This document shows, one piece after another, positions 8,032 through 14,599 of a stretch of DNA of 14,599 nt; position 1 is the first letter of the stretch; every line of letters starts with the position of its first letter. Origin of the DNA: an uncultured Bacilli bacterium (GTDB taxonomy: Bacteria > Bacillota_I > Bacilli_A > RF39 > UBA660). The stretch covers positions 1 through 14,599 of the forward strand of contig CAKOXI010000024.1 in assembly GCA_934130045.1 (NCBI GenBank), in the 5' to 3' direction. A program made the translations under genes and the position numbers. The notes below the pieces were generated by a model. It saw nothing but the letters and a program-made list of their open reading frames with translations. It did no database searches and had not been told where the DNA came from.

Positions 8032-9306
8032 ATGTTTATTGATGAGGTAACTGTTGAATTAATGGCCGGTGATGGTGGAAATGGCTGTATGGCTTTTAGA
8101 AGAGAAAAGTATATTGAAATGGGCGGACCTTATGGTGGCAATGGAGGAAGAGGCGCCAATATTATTTTTAAAGTTGATGAAGGTTTAAACACTTTACTTG
8201 ATTTAAGATATAAAAGAGTTATTAAAGGTAGTAAGGGAGAAAATGGATTAGGTAAGGGAAAACATGGAGCAAAGGCTGATGATGTTATTGTAAGGGTTCC
8301 AATGGGAACTGTTATTACTGACTTAGAAAGTGGATTGATAATAGCGGATTTAGTAAAAAAAGATGATAGTGTAATCGCTGCATATGGTGGACGTGGCGGG
8401 AGAGGAAATATTGCTTTAGCGACTCGTACTAATCCAGCACCTAGTTTTTGTGAAAATGGTGAACCAGGTGAGGTAAAAAAGGTTAAAGTTGAATTAAAAC
8501 TTTTAGCCGATGTTGGTTTAGTTGGCCTTCCAAGTGTTGGAAAATCAACATTTATATCTAAAGTATCAGCTGCAAAACCTAAAATAGCGGCATATCACTT
8601 TACGACTTTATCACCAAATTTAGGTGTTGTAAAAGCAAGTGGTAATAGATCTTTTGTAATAGCTGATTTACCAGGGTTAATTGAGGGAGCCTCACTAGGA
8701 GAGGGATTAGGAGATAAATTTTTAAAGCATATTGAAAGAACTAGAATCATCGTACATGTTATTGATATGAGTTCATTTGAAGGTAGAGATCCTTATCAAG
8801 ATTATTTAATTATAAATAAAGAATTGGAAGATTTTAATCCTAATATATTAAAAAAACCACAAATTATTTTAGCTAATAAAATGGATGGAATTAATTCCTT
8901 AGAAAATTTAGCTAAATTTAGTGAAAAAGTTAAAAATACCGAGATATATCCTATATCTTCAATTACGGGAGAAGGAATTGATAAAGTTATTAATAAATTA
9001 GCAGATATGTTGGATACAATTTCTAAAGAACCATTATATGAAGATGAAAAAATTGAAAGTCATATTTTATATAAATTTGAAAGGGAACAACCATTTACTA
9101 TTTCAAAAGAACAAAATGTTTGGGTAATAAGAGGTAAAGAGGTTGAAAAAATATTGCGCATGACAAAATTTCAAACTGATGAATCTGTTATGAGATTTGC
9201 TAATAAATTAAGAAAACTAGGTATTGATGATAAATTGCGTGAAATGGGCGCAAATGATGGTGATACAGTTAGAATTCTTGATTTTGAATTTGAATATAAG
9301 TTATAG
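8032..9306 (+). CDS. obgE: GTPase Obg/CgtA, ribosome assembly and stress
   Basis: Essential, slow-cycling GTPase that binds the 50S subunit precursor and links ribosome maturation to (p)ppGpp and stress signalling. Three domains are visible in 424 residues. The glycine-rich Obg fold (1-158) includes AGDGGNGCMAFRREKY and the GGPYGGNGGRG and GGRGGRGN loops. The G domain has G1 GLPSVGKS (165-172), switch-I TTLSPNLG, G3 DLPG (212-215), G4 NKMD (282-285) and G5 SSITGEG from 309. A C-terminal OCT domain (about 345-424) follows, as in other Bacillota. Length and motifs are normal. It stands alone with its own promoter and terminator rather than after rplU/rpmA. Confidence 0.99.
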   Translation: MFIDEVTVELMAGDGGNGCMAFRREKYIEMGGPYGGNGGRGANIIFKVDEGLNTLLDLRYKRVIKGSKGENGLGKGKHGAKADDVIVRVPMGTVITDLESGLIIADLVKKDDSVIAAYGGRGGRGNIALATRTNPAPSFCENGEPGEVKKVKVELKLLADVGLVGLPSVGKSTFISKVSAAKPKIAAYHFTTLSPNLGVVKASGNRSFVIADLPGLIEGASLGEGLGDKFLKHIERTRIIVHVIDMSSFEGRDPYQDYLIINKELEDFNPNILKKPQIILANKMDGINSLENLAKFSEKVKNTEIYPISSITGEGIDKVINKLADMLDTISKEPLYEDEKIESHILYKFEREQPFTISKEQNVWVIRGKEVEKILRMTKFQTDESVMRFANKLRKLGIDDKLREMGANDGDTVRILDFEFEYKL

Positions 9307-9327
9307 TTTAATACTATAATTTTTTTT
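9301..9327 (+). terminator. intrinsic terminator overlapping the obg stop codon
   Basis: A perfect 7-bp stem TTATAGT (9301-9307)/ACTATAA (9313-9319), 5-base loop and T8 (9320-9327). The last Leu codon and the TAG stop make up most of the 5' arm. The stem has only one G-C pair, so it is weak by GC but well formed. Confidence 0.72.
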
Positions 9328-9350
9328 GTATAAATTATTTTAGTTGGTAA

Positions 9351-9364
9351 ATCATATTAATGAT
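9351..9364. repeat. inverted repeat upstream of deoD, possible operator
   Basis: ATCAT-atta-ATGAT lies 32 bases upstream of the deoD -10. The 131-base gap 9307-9437 holds the obg terminator, this repeat, A/T-rich DNA (including a second TATAAT at 9374-9379) and the deoD promoter; nothing else is recognisable there. Arms of five bases are short, so an operator role is only a possibility. Confidence 0.25.
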
Positions 9365-9393
9365 ACTTTTATATATAATTTGTAAATAATTTT

Positions 9394-9402
9394 TGGTATA
9401 AT
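9394..9402 (+). promoter_or_regulatory. extended -10 promoter of the deoD operon
   Basis: TGG-TATAAT (hexamer 9397-9402). No acceptable -35 is seen at 16-18 bases. Upstream A/T-rich DNA could act as an UP-like element. The predicted start is near 9409, with GAGG (9427-9430) as ribosome binding site for ATG 9438. Confidence 0.65.
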
Positions 9403-9437
9403 AATATTGTATATTAAAAATGAAAAGAGGTTTTTTT

Positions 9438-10145
9438 ATGACACCACATATTGAAGCAAATAAATCAGAAATAGCAAAAACAGTTATTATGCCTGGAGAT
9501 CCATTAAGGGCTCAATTTATAGCTGAGCATTATTTAGAAAATTATAGGCTAGTTAATAAAATCAGAAATATATATGCATATACAGGTTATTATAAAGGCG
9601 TTAGAGTAACTATTATGGCATCTGGAATGGGTATGCCAAGTATGGGAATTTATTCTTATGAGCTTTATAAATTTTATGATGTTCAAAATATTATAAGAAT
9701 TGGTTCTGCAGGAGCATATACTAGTGATTTGAAATTATATGATATTGTATTAGAAGAATCATGTTATTCAGATTCAACATTTGCTTTAGTTCAAAATAAT
9801 TGTAAAGAAAATATTTTACATTCAGATAAAGAATTAAATAATAAGATTATTGAAGTTGCTAATGAATTAAATTTAAAGATAAATCCATCTACTATTTATT
9901 GCAGTGATGTTTTTTATAAAGAGGAAGATAATTATCAAGATTATTTAAAAAAATATGGTTATGTTGCTTGTGAAATGGAATCTTTTGCTTTATTTCATAA
10001 TGCTAATGTATTAAATAAAAAGGCTACATGCTTGCTTACAATATCGGATAATTTTGTTACTAAAGATAAAGCAACTCCTTTAGAAAGACAAAATTCATTT
10101 ACTAAAATGATGGAATTAGCTCTAGAAGTGGCAATTAAATTATGA
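9438..10145 (+). CDS. deoD: purine-nucleoside phosphorylase, DeoD type
   Basis: Phosphorolysis of purine (deoxy)nucleosides to base plus (deoxy)ribose-1-phosphate; a hexameric cytosolic enzyme of salvage. Starting at ATG 9438 (AAAAGAGG eight bases upstream) gives 235 residues and aligns without gaps to the E. coli-type N-terminus: His4, Gly20 and Arg24 (GDPLR), Arg43, RIGSAG, EMES, and general acid Asp204 followed by Arg in LERQ. The in-frame ATG at 9420 overlaps the ribosome binding site and adds six residues absent from the family. Residue 205 is Asn where E. coli has His (SDH), a minor variation. Seven T bases separate the binding site from the start. First gene of the deoD-add-ymfF-ymfH run, overlapping add by ATGA. 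Confidence 0.96.
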   Translation: MTPHIEANKSEIAKTVIMPGDPLRAQFIAEHYLENYRLVNKIRNIYAYTGYYKGVRVTIMASGMGMPSMGIYSYELYKFYDVQNIIRIGSAGAYTSDLKLYDIVLEESCYSDSTFALVQNNCKENILHSDKELNNKIIEVANELNLKINPSTIYCSDVFYKEEDNYQDYLKKYGYVACEMESFALFHNANVLNKKATCLLTISDNFVTKDKATPLERQNSFTKMMELALEVAIKL

Positions 10146-11113
10146 AAGATATAAAAGCATTACCAAAAGTGGAGTTGCATGTACATCTAGATGGTTCACT
10201 TAACCCCGTAAGTGTTGCTTCAATTTTAAATATTCCTGTCTCTCAAGCAACAAATAATATGGTAGCACCTTCAAAATGTATTGATTTAAATGATTATTTA
10301 ACAAAATTTGATTTATGTATTGAAGCAATGCAGGAATATGATAATATTGTCCTTTTAACAAAAGAATTTGTAAAAACTTTAGAAGAAGATAATGTTATAT
10401 ATGCAGAAGTTAGATTTGCACCTATGAAACATATAAGTAAAATAAGTCCTGATAAGGTTATTGAAGCTGTATTAGAAGGTGTAAAAAATGATAAAATTAT
10501 CATTAATTTAATACTATGTATGATGCGCGGTGATAATTTAGAAAATAATAAAAAGGTAATTGACTTAGCTCGGAAGTATATTAATAAGGGAGTAGTTGCT
10601 ATTGATTTAGCTGGAGCTGAAGGTTTATTTAAAACTTCAGATTATAAAGATTTATTTAAATATGCAAAAGATTTAAACATACCATTTACAATTCATGCTG
10701 GTGAAGCTGATGGAATAAGTAGTATAAAAAGTGCTATTCAATTTGGAAGTAAAAGAATAGGACATGGAATTAGAGCAGTAGAAGATATCAATTTATTAGA
10801 AGAAATAAAATTCAAAAAAATTTTGCTTGAAATTTGTCCGACTAGCAATATTCAAACTAATGCTACTTCAAATATTTTTACTCATCCAATAAGAAAAATA
10901 TTTGATTTTGGATGTTTAGTTAGTGTCAATACTGATAACAGAACTGTATCTAATACTAGTTTAAATAAAGAATATAAATTGCTTATGGATAATTTAAATT
11001 TTAGTATAGATGATTTGATAAAGATTAATGAATATTCAATTATGAATTCTTTTGCAGATTATGATACTAAATTATATATATTAAATAAAATAAAAAATTA
11101 TAGAAAGGATTGA
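10142..11113 (+). CDS. add: adenosine deaminase
   Basis: Zinc hydrolase converting (deoxy)adenosine to (deoxy)inosine, which DeoD can then cleave to hypoxanthine. Active-site residues seen are the His13-x-His15 zinc pair (ELHVHLDGSL), His185 and the catalytic Glu188 in HAGEAD, His208 in IGHGIRA, and zinc ligand Asp265 in VNTDN. Asn266 sits where mammalian enzymes have a second Asp; as I recall, NTDNRTVS is common in Bacillota. At 323 residues the length is normal. Its ATG overlaps the deoD stop by four bases, implying translational coupling; the binding site would lie inside the deoD end, which is poor in G, so coupling probably matters. TGA stop. Confidence 0.97.
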   Translation: MKDIKALPKVELHVHLDGSLNPVSVASILNIPVSQATNNMVAPSKCIDLNDYLTKFDLCIEAMQEYDNIVLLTKEFVKTLEEDNVIYAEVRFAPMKHISKISPDKVIEAVLEGVKNDKIIINLILCMMRGDNLENNKKVIDLARKYINKGVVAIDLAGAEGLFKTSDYKDLFKYAKDLNIPFTIHAGEADGISSIKSAIQFGSKRIGHGIRAVEDINLLEEIKFKKILLEICPTSNIQTNATSNIFTHPIRKIFDFGCLVSVNTDNRTVSNTSLNKEYKLLMDNLNFSIDDLIKINEYSIMNSFADYDTKLYILNKIKNYRKD

Positions 11114-11118
11114 TTTTA

Positions 11119-12390
11119 ATGGATTATTTTGATTATAATGCAGGTCCTTATAAATTACATATTATAAAAAATAACTTTTTTAAAACTATAAAAATTAAAG
11201 TAAATTTTAAATGTGAATTGAAAAAAGATGAAATTACTATACGTAATTTATTAAGATTAGCACTTATTAATAGTACTAAAAAGTATCCTAGTGAAAGATT
11301 AATGAATATTGAAAGTGAAAATTTATATGATTTGGTATATGGATCTAGTGGAGTAATTACTGGTAATTATTCAGTTTTAACTTTTTCTATAGATTTTATA
11401 AATAAAAAATATTGTTTAGAAGATAATTTAGAAAGTAGTATAGATTTTTTATGTAATATATTGTTTGAACCCAATGTTTTAGGAAAAAAATTTGAAAGTA
11501 CTAATTTTTTATTAGTTAAAGAACGATTAAAAAATGCGATTGAGTCTGAAATAGAAAATCCTAAAAGTTATGCATTAAATAGATTGTTGGAAGAAATGGA
11601 TAAAAAAGCTAATTATTCATTTGATCCTAATGGATATTTAAGTGATTTAGAAAAAATAAATGAACAAAATTTATATCAATGTTACCTGGATATGCTTAAC
11701 AAAAATATTGTTGATATATTTGTAATTGGTGATGTAGATGTTGATGAAATTAAAGAATTAATTAATAAAAAATTTACTATTAATACCATTAAAAAGCCTT
11801 GTTCTACTCATTTTATTGAACATAAAAAATTTCGTTCTAGAGTAAAGACAATTTGTGAAGAAAAGAGTATTAGTCAAAGTAAATTATATTTAGGATTTAA
11901 ATGTGATAATGTATCTAATTTTGAAAGACAATATGTATCTAGTATATATTCCTTTATTTTAGGCGGTGGACCTGATTCTAAATTATTTAAAAGTGTTAGA
12001 GAAAAAAACAGTTTATGTTATTATATTAATTCAAGTTATAGACCAGTTAGTAATTTGTTAATTATTACTTCTGGTATTGATAGAACCAATTTTAAAAAAG
12101 CGGTTAATTTAGTAAAAAAAGAGATAAAAAATATGATTAATGGTGATTTCGATGATGATGATATAAAAAAGGCTATTTCTACATATTTAAATATTAATGA
12201 ATCATTACTTGATTCCCCAAATGGAATTATTAAAAATTATGTTTCACATGAATATTTGGGTTTTGATTTAATAGAAGATAGAAAAAAGAACATTTTAAAA
12301 GTTACTAAAGATGATATTATTTCCTTTGCTAAAAAAATTCATTTAGATACTATATATTTATTAGAGAGTGGTGATGATAGTGCAGCATAA
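11119..12390 (+). CDS. ymfF: M16 peptidase-like protein, non-catalytic partner (YmfF type)
   Basis: Insulinase-family (M16) fold of 423 residues without the HxxEH zinc motif: the equivalent early region (about 35-60) has no His-Glu-His arrangement. It keeps the C-terminal half signature ILGGGPDSKLF (about 279-289) and SVREKNSLCYY (Arg294, Tyr301/302), the Arg/Tyr element that in two-subunit M16B enzymes completes the partner's active site. This is the expected pattern for YmfF, which pairs with active YmfH next door. Databases name the pair EF-P 5-aminopentanol modification-associated; the direct role is uncertain. The start is ATG 11119 after AGAAAGG; an in-frame TTG at 11110 sits too close to that site. 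Gap to add is 5 bases. Confidence 0.88.
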   Translation: MDYFDYNAGPYKLHIIKNNFFKTIKIKVNFKCELKKDEITIRNLLRLALINSTKKYPSERLMNIESENLYDLVYGSSGVITGNYSVLTFSIDFINKKYCLEDNLESSIDFLCNILFEPNVLGKKFESTNFLLVKERLKNAIESEIENPKSYALNRLLEEMDKKANYSFDPNGYLSDLEKINEQNLYQCYLDMLNKNIVDIFVIGDVDVDEIKELINKKFTINTIKKPCSTHFIEHKKFRSRVKTICEEKSISQSKLYLGFKCDNVSNFERQYVSSIYSFILGGGPDSKLFKSVREKNSLCYYINSSYRPVSNLLIITSGIDRTNFKKAVNLVKKEIKNMINGDFDDDDIKKAISTYLNINESLLDSPNGIIKNYVSHEYLGFDLIEDRKKNILKVTKDDIISFAKKIHLDTIYLLESGDDSAA

Positions 12391-13669
12391 AATGATTAGT
12401 AAAACTTCCCTAGAAGTTTATCATGATGTATTAGATAATGGGTTAAATGTTTATGTTGTTTCTATGTGTCATAAACATAATATATATGTAACTTTTTCCA
12501 CTAAATTTGGATCAGTAAATAATGAATTTATTCCAAACGGTAAAAGTGAAATGGTACGTGTACCTGATGGAGTAGCTCATTTTTTGGAACATAAATTGTT
12601 TGAACAAAAAGATGGTGTTGATCCTTTTACTTTTTTTACTAAAAATGGATGTGATGCTAATGCTAATACAACTTATGATAAAACTACTTATTTATTTTCT
12701 GGTATGAAAAATTTTTCTGAAAACCTAAATTATTTACTTGATTATGTACAAGAACCTTATTTTACTGATGAAAATGTATTTAAAGAAAAAGGTATAATTG
12801 ATCAAGAAAGAAGTATGTATCAAGATGATCCTTTTTGGAGAATGTATGAAGGCAGTATAAATAATTTAATGAATGAACATCCTATTAAATATCCTATTAT
12901 TGGAACGAAGGAAAGCATTTATGCAATAACTAAGGAAGATTTATATACTTGTTATAATACTTTTTATCATCCAAGTAATATGTTTTTAGTTGTTACTGGT
13001 AATGTAGATTATAAGCAAGTTTTTGATATTGTAAGAAATAATCAAGCAAATAAGGATTATAAAAAAGAAAAAAAGATTACTTTAAAAAAGTATGATGAAG
13101 CTGATAATGTGTCTACAGTACATGAAGAAATTGAAATGGATATTAATATTAGCAAAGTTGCAATATCATATAAAATTAATATTTTAGATTATTTAAAAAA
13201 ATATTCTTATTATGAAGTTGTTAACTATATACTTTATTATTTTGGTATAAAATTAGATTCAACTTCTGTATTAAATGAAAATTTAAAAAGAGATGGTTTA
13301 ATTTATGACGATTTAGGGTTAGAAATAAATTTTACTGATAAACATATTTTAATATCACTTTTTGCTGAATCAAAAAATCCTCATGAATTAATTGAAATAA
13401 TTGATAATGAAATTAATAATAAAATAATTAATAAAACTGACTTTGAAAGAAAAAAGAAGTGTTCTATTAGTTCTATTATTGTATCCAGTGATGATATATA
13501 TACAGTAAATAATAAAATTATGGGAAATATTATAAAGTATGGTGATATTATTTATAATTCTTATGAAGTTATTGAAAATTTGAAATTTAATGATTTGAAA
13601 AATATTATTAATAATATTAATTTTAGTTTTAAAAGTACTTTTATAGTTAATCCTAAAAAACAAAATTAG
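12374..13669 (+). CDS. ymfH: M16 family zinc metallopeptidase (YmfH type)
   Basis: Catalytic member of the M16 pair, 431 residues. The inverted zinc motif HFLEH is at His69-Glu72-His73. Downstream, Glu138 and Glu145 in KEKGIIDQERSMY keep the seven-residue spacing of the accessory and metal-binding glutamates of pitrilysin-type enzymes. A GCDANANTTYDKTTY segment follows the motif, as in the family. The second half is more divergent. No signal peptide, so cytosolic. The start is ambiguous: ATG 12374 overlaps ymfF by 17 bases and follows GAGAG; GTG 12380 sits after GGTGAT; ATG 12392 is one base past the ymfF stop. All leave the domain intact. Last gene of the operon; the ymfI reductase usual in Bacillus does not follow. 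Confidence 0.9.
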   Translation: MIVQHKMISKTSLEVYHDVLDNGLNVYVVSMCHKHNIYVTFSTKFGSVNNEFIPNGKSEMVRVPDGVAHFLEHKLFEQKDGVDPFTFFTKNGCDANANTTYDKTTYLFSGMKNFSENLNYLLDYVQEPYFTDENVFKEKGIIDQERSMYQDDPFWRMYEGSINNLMNEHPIKYPIIGTKESIYAITKEDLYTCYNTFYHPSNMFLVVTGNVDYKQVFDIVRNNQANKDYKKEKKITLKKYDEADNVSTVHEEIEMDINISKVAISYKINILDYLKKYSYYEVVNYILYYFGIKLDSTSVLNENLKRDGLIYDDLGLEINFTDKHILISLFAESKNPHELIEIIDNEINNKIINKTDFERKKKCSISSIIVSSDDIYTVNNKIMGNIIKYGDIIYNSYEVIENLKFNDLKNIINNINFSFKSTFIVNPKKQN

Positions 13670-13695
13670 AGTGGTAGATTTTATCACTTTTTTTT
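13670..13695 (+). terminator. intrinsic terminator of the deoD-add-ymfF-ymfH operon
   Basis: A 7-bp stem AGTGGTA (13670-13676)/TATCACT (13682-13688) with one G-U pair, loop GATTT and a run of eight T (13688-13695). It begins on the base after the ymfH stop and its T-run merges into the next gene's TGATATAAT. Confidence 0.85.
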
Positions 13696-13703
13696 GATAT
13701 AAT
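13695..13703 (+). promoter_or_regulatory. extended -10 promoter of the apbE-like gene
   Basis: TGA-TATAAT (hexamer 13698-13703). Where a -35 should be (13675-13680, TAGATT) lies the terminator hairpin, so recognition would depend on the extended -10. The predicted start is near 13710, and the leader is essentially the GGTGGTG ribosome binding site. Confidence 0.68.
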
Positions 13704-13719
13704 AAAGTTGGTGGTGTTT

Positions 13720-14599
13720 ATGACAAAGAAAAGAAAATTAAAAAAGGGTGTTTTTAGTAAGTTAGTGTTATTATTGTTAATTTTAACTTTAATAATATTA
13801 TTGGCAATGTTTATATTAAGAAAATTTATTACCCCTAAGGAAACTGAATATGTTAAGAATATAAATTATTTTAATAAAGATATTAGTATAAAACTTTATA
13901 CAAAATCTATAGATGAAGCCAATATTGTATTTGATGAAATTGAAAAAATATATAAGCATTATTATGAACTTATAGATAGAAAAAATTCTTATGAAAATTT
14001 AAATAATGTTTATAAAATTAATTCTATAACTGATGTTTCAATGTTAGAACTTGATATAGATTTATTTAATATTATAAAGTTAGGAAATGAATATTTTTAT
14101 AAAACAAATGGTGTTTTTAATATTAATGATGGAAAATATGTTGATATGATTGAAAGTACAACTGATTTTAGTAATATAAAGGGTGTAGATATTAAAGATA
14201 TTGTTTTATATGATGATCATAAAATATTAACTGGTAATATTAATTTGAATTTAGATATAATCGGATTTGGTTATGCTAATGAAGCAGTAGCTTATTATCT
14301 AAAGGAAATTAATTTGGAAAAATATGTAATTGATTCAGGAAACTCTATTTTAGTTGGCAATAATAAATATTCTATAAATATTGCTGGTAATGAATTGAAT
14401 TTAACAAATAAAAAAATATTTATGACATCTAAGGATGAAAAAATAGTAGATTCTAAAAATAAAAAAATACCTGATTATTTTCAAAATGTTGTTGTTATAA
14501 CTGATGATTCAATTATGGGAAGTATATTATCTAAAACATTATATATAATGAGTCCAGAAGAAGGACAAGAATTTATTAAAAATTTTTCTGATGTTGATG
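13720..14599 (+). CDS. membrane-anchored ApbE-like protein, probably degenerate; 3' end beyond window
   Basis: ApbE enzymes move FMN from FAD to a Thr of target proteins such as Rnf/Nqr subunits, outside the membrane. Here 293 residues are visible and the frame is open at the edge. A Lys/Arg-rich start and a hydrophobic segment (13-33) form a signal anchor with no lipobox Cys. The fold is suggested by FNKDISIKLYTKSIDEANIVF (near 51-71), LDIIGFGYANEAV (about 179-191) and the terminal IMSPEEGQEFI. By eye alignment the working residues are altered: Phe183 for the Lys of the K-G-Y-A element, Ser268 for the Mg2+-binding Asp and Lys272 for the Thr four residues on. DSGNSI replaces the usual NAGGD-type loop, and the HxIxDP-TG-P segment is absent. 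So either a pseudo-enzyme or a divergent relative. ATG 13720 follows GGTGGTG and its own promoter. Confidence 0.75.
   Translation, partial: MTKKRKLKKGVFSKLVLLLLILTLIILLAMFILRKFITPKETEYVKNINYFNKDISIKLYTKSIDEANIVFDEIEKIYKHYYELIDRKNSYENLNNVYKINSITDVSMLELDIDLFNIIKLGNEYFYKTNGVFNINDGKYVDMIESTTDFSNIKGVDIKDIVLYDDHKILTGNINLNLDIIGFGYANEAVAYYLKEINLEKYVIDSGNSILVGNNKYSINIAGNELNLTNKKIFMTSKDEKIVDSKNKKIPDYFQNVVVITDDSIMGSILSKTLYIMSPEEGQEFIKNFSDVD

Noticed and set aside
9431..9437. T7 tract between the deoD ribosome binding site and start, possible phase variation
   Set aside because: Homopolymers of this length are common in DNA this AT-rich, and deoD is a housekeeping enzyme; no support for slippage control.
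10142..10145. Possible mycoplasma-type code (TGA as Trp) given the composition
   Set aside because: TGA ends deoD in an ATGA overlap and also ends add and the radical SAM gene at family-consistent lengths, while Trp positions use TGG.
13388..13687. 99-codon open frame on the minus strand within ymfH
   Set aside because: Antisense to a confident gene, low-complexity Ile/Asn composition typical of reversed AT-rich coding sequence, no ribosome binding site or family features.

Overview
The window is very AT-rich (most third codon positions are A or T, and intergenic DNA is almost pure A/T), densely packed and mostly on the + strand. It contains Bacillota-type genes: dxs, uvrA, obg, deoD, add, a ymfF/ymfH M16 pair and a YtqA-like radical SAM enzyme. 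TGG encodes Trp, and TGA is a genuine stop (the deoD/add ATGA overlap at 10142-10145, and the stops of add and the radical SAM gene). This therefore uses the standard bacterial code, not the mycoplasma code. The best guess is an uncultured or gut-type low-GC Bacillota, perhaps near the Erysipelotrichales/RF39/Acholeplasma-like lineages. That placement is inference.

Layout: 1-1356 is the 3' three quarters of dxs (isoprenoid precursors), cut by the window edge. 1428-4238 is uvrA (excision repair) with its own promoter and a possible LexA box. 4310-5410 is a membrane-anchored, cysteine-bearing surface protein of unknown function. It converges on a minus-strand radical SAM gene (5443-6393), and the two share a bidirectional terminator. 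Divergent from that gene is a multi-pass YfcC/DcuC-like carrier (6509-7963), followed by obg (8032-9306). An apparent four-gene operon follows: deoD-add (adenosine to inosine to hypoxanthine plus ribose-1-phosphate) and a ymfF-ymfH M16 pair (9438-13669). The window ends inside an ApbE-like membrane-anchored protein (13720 to the edge) whose usual Mg2+/flavin residues appear to be replaced.

The regulatory layer is unusually legible. All seven candidate promoters carry an extended -10 (TGn-TATAAT-like) element. Five intrinsic terminators are visible. Two of them run straight into the next gene's extended -10, and three contain a stop codon within the hairpin. No RNA genes, CRISPR arrays, insertion sequences or phage genes were seen. 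No gene-free stretch exceeds 131 bases.

Most of the window is ordinary chromosomal housekeeping. I found no clear new multi-gene system. The items most worth a second look are the degenerate ApbE-like protein, the purine-salvage/M16 operon, the possible LexA site inside the uvrA promoter, and the terminator-promoter fusions.
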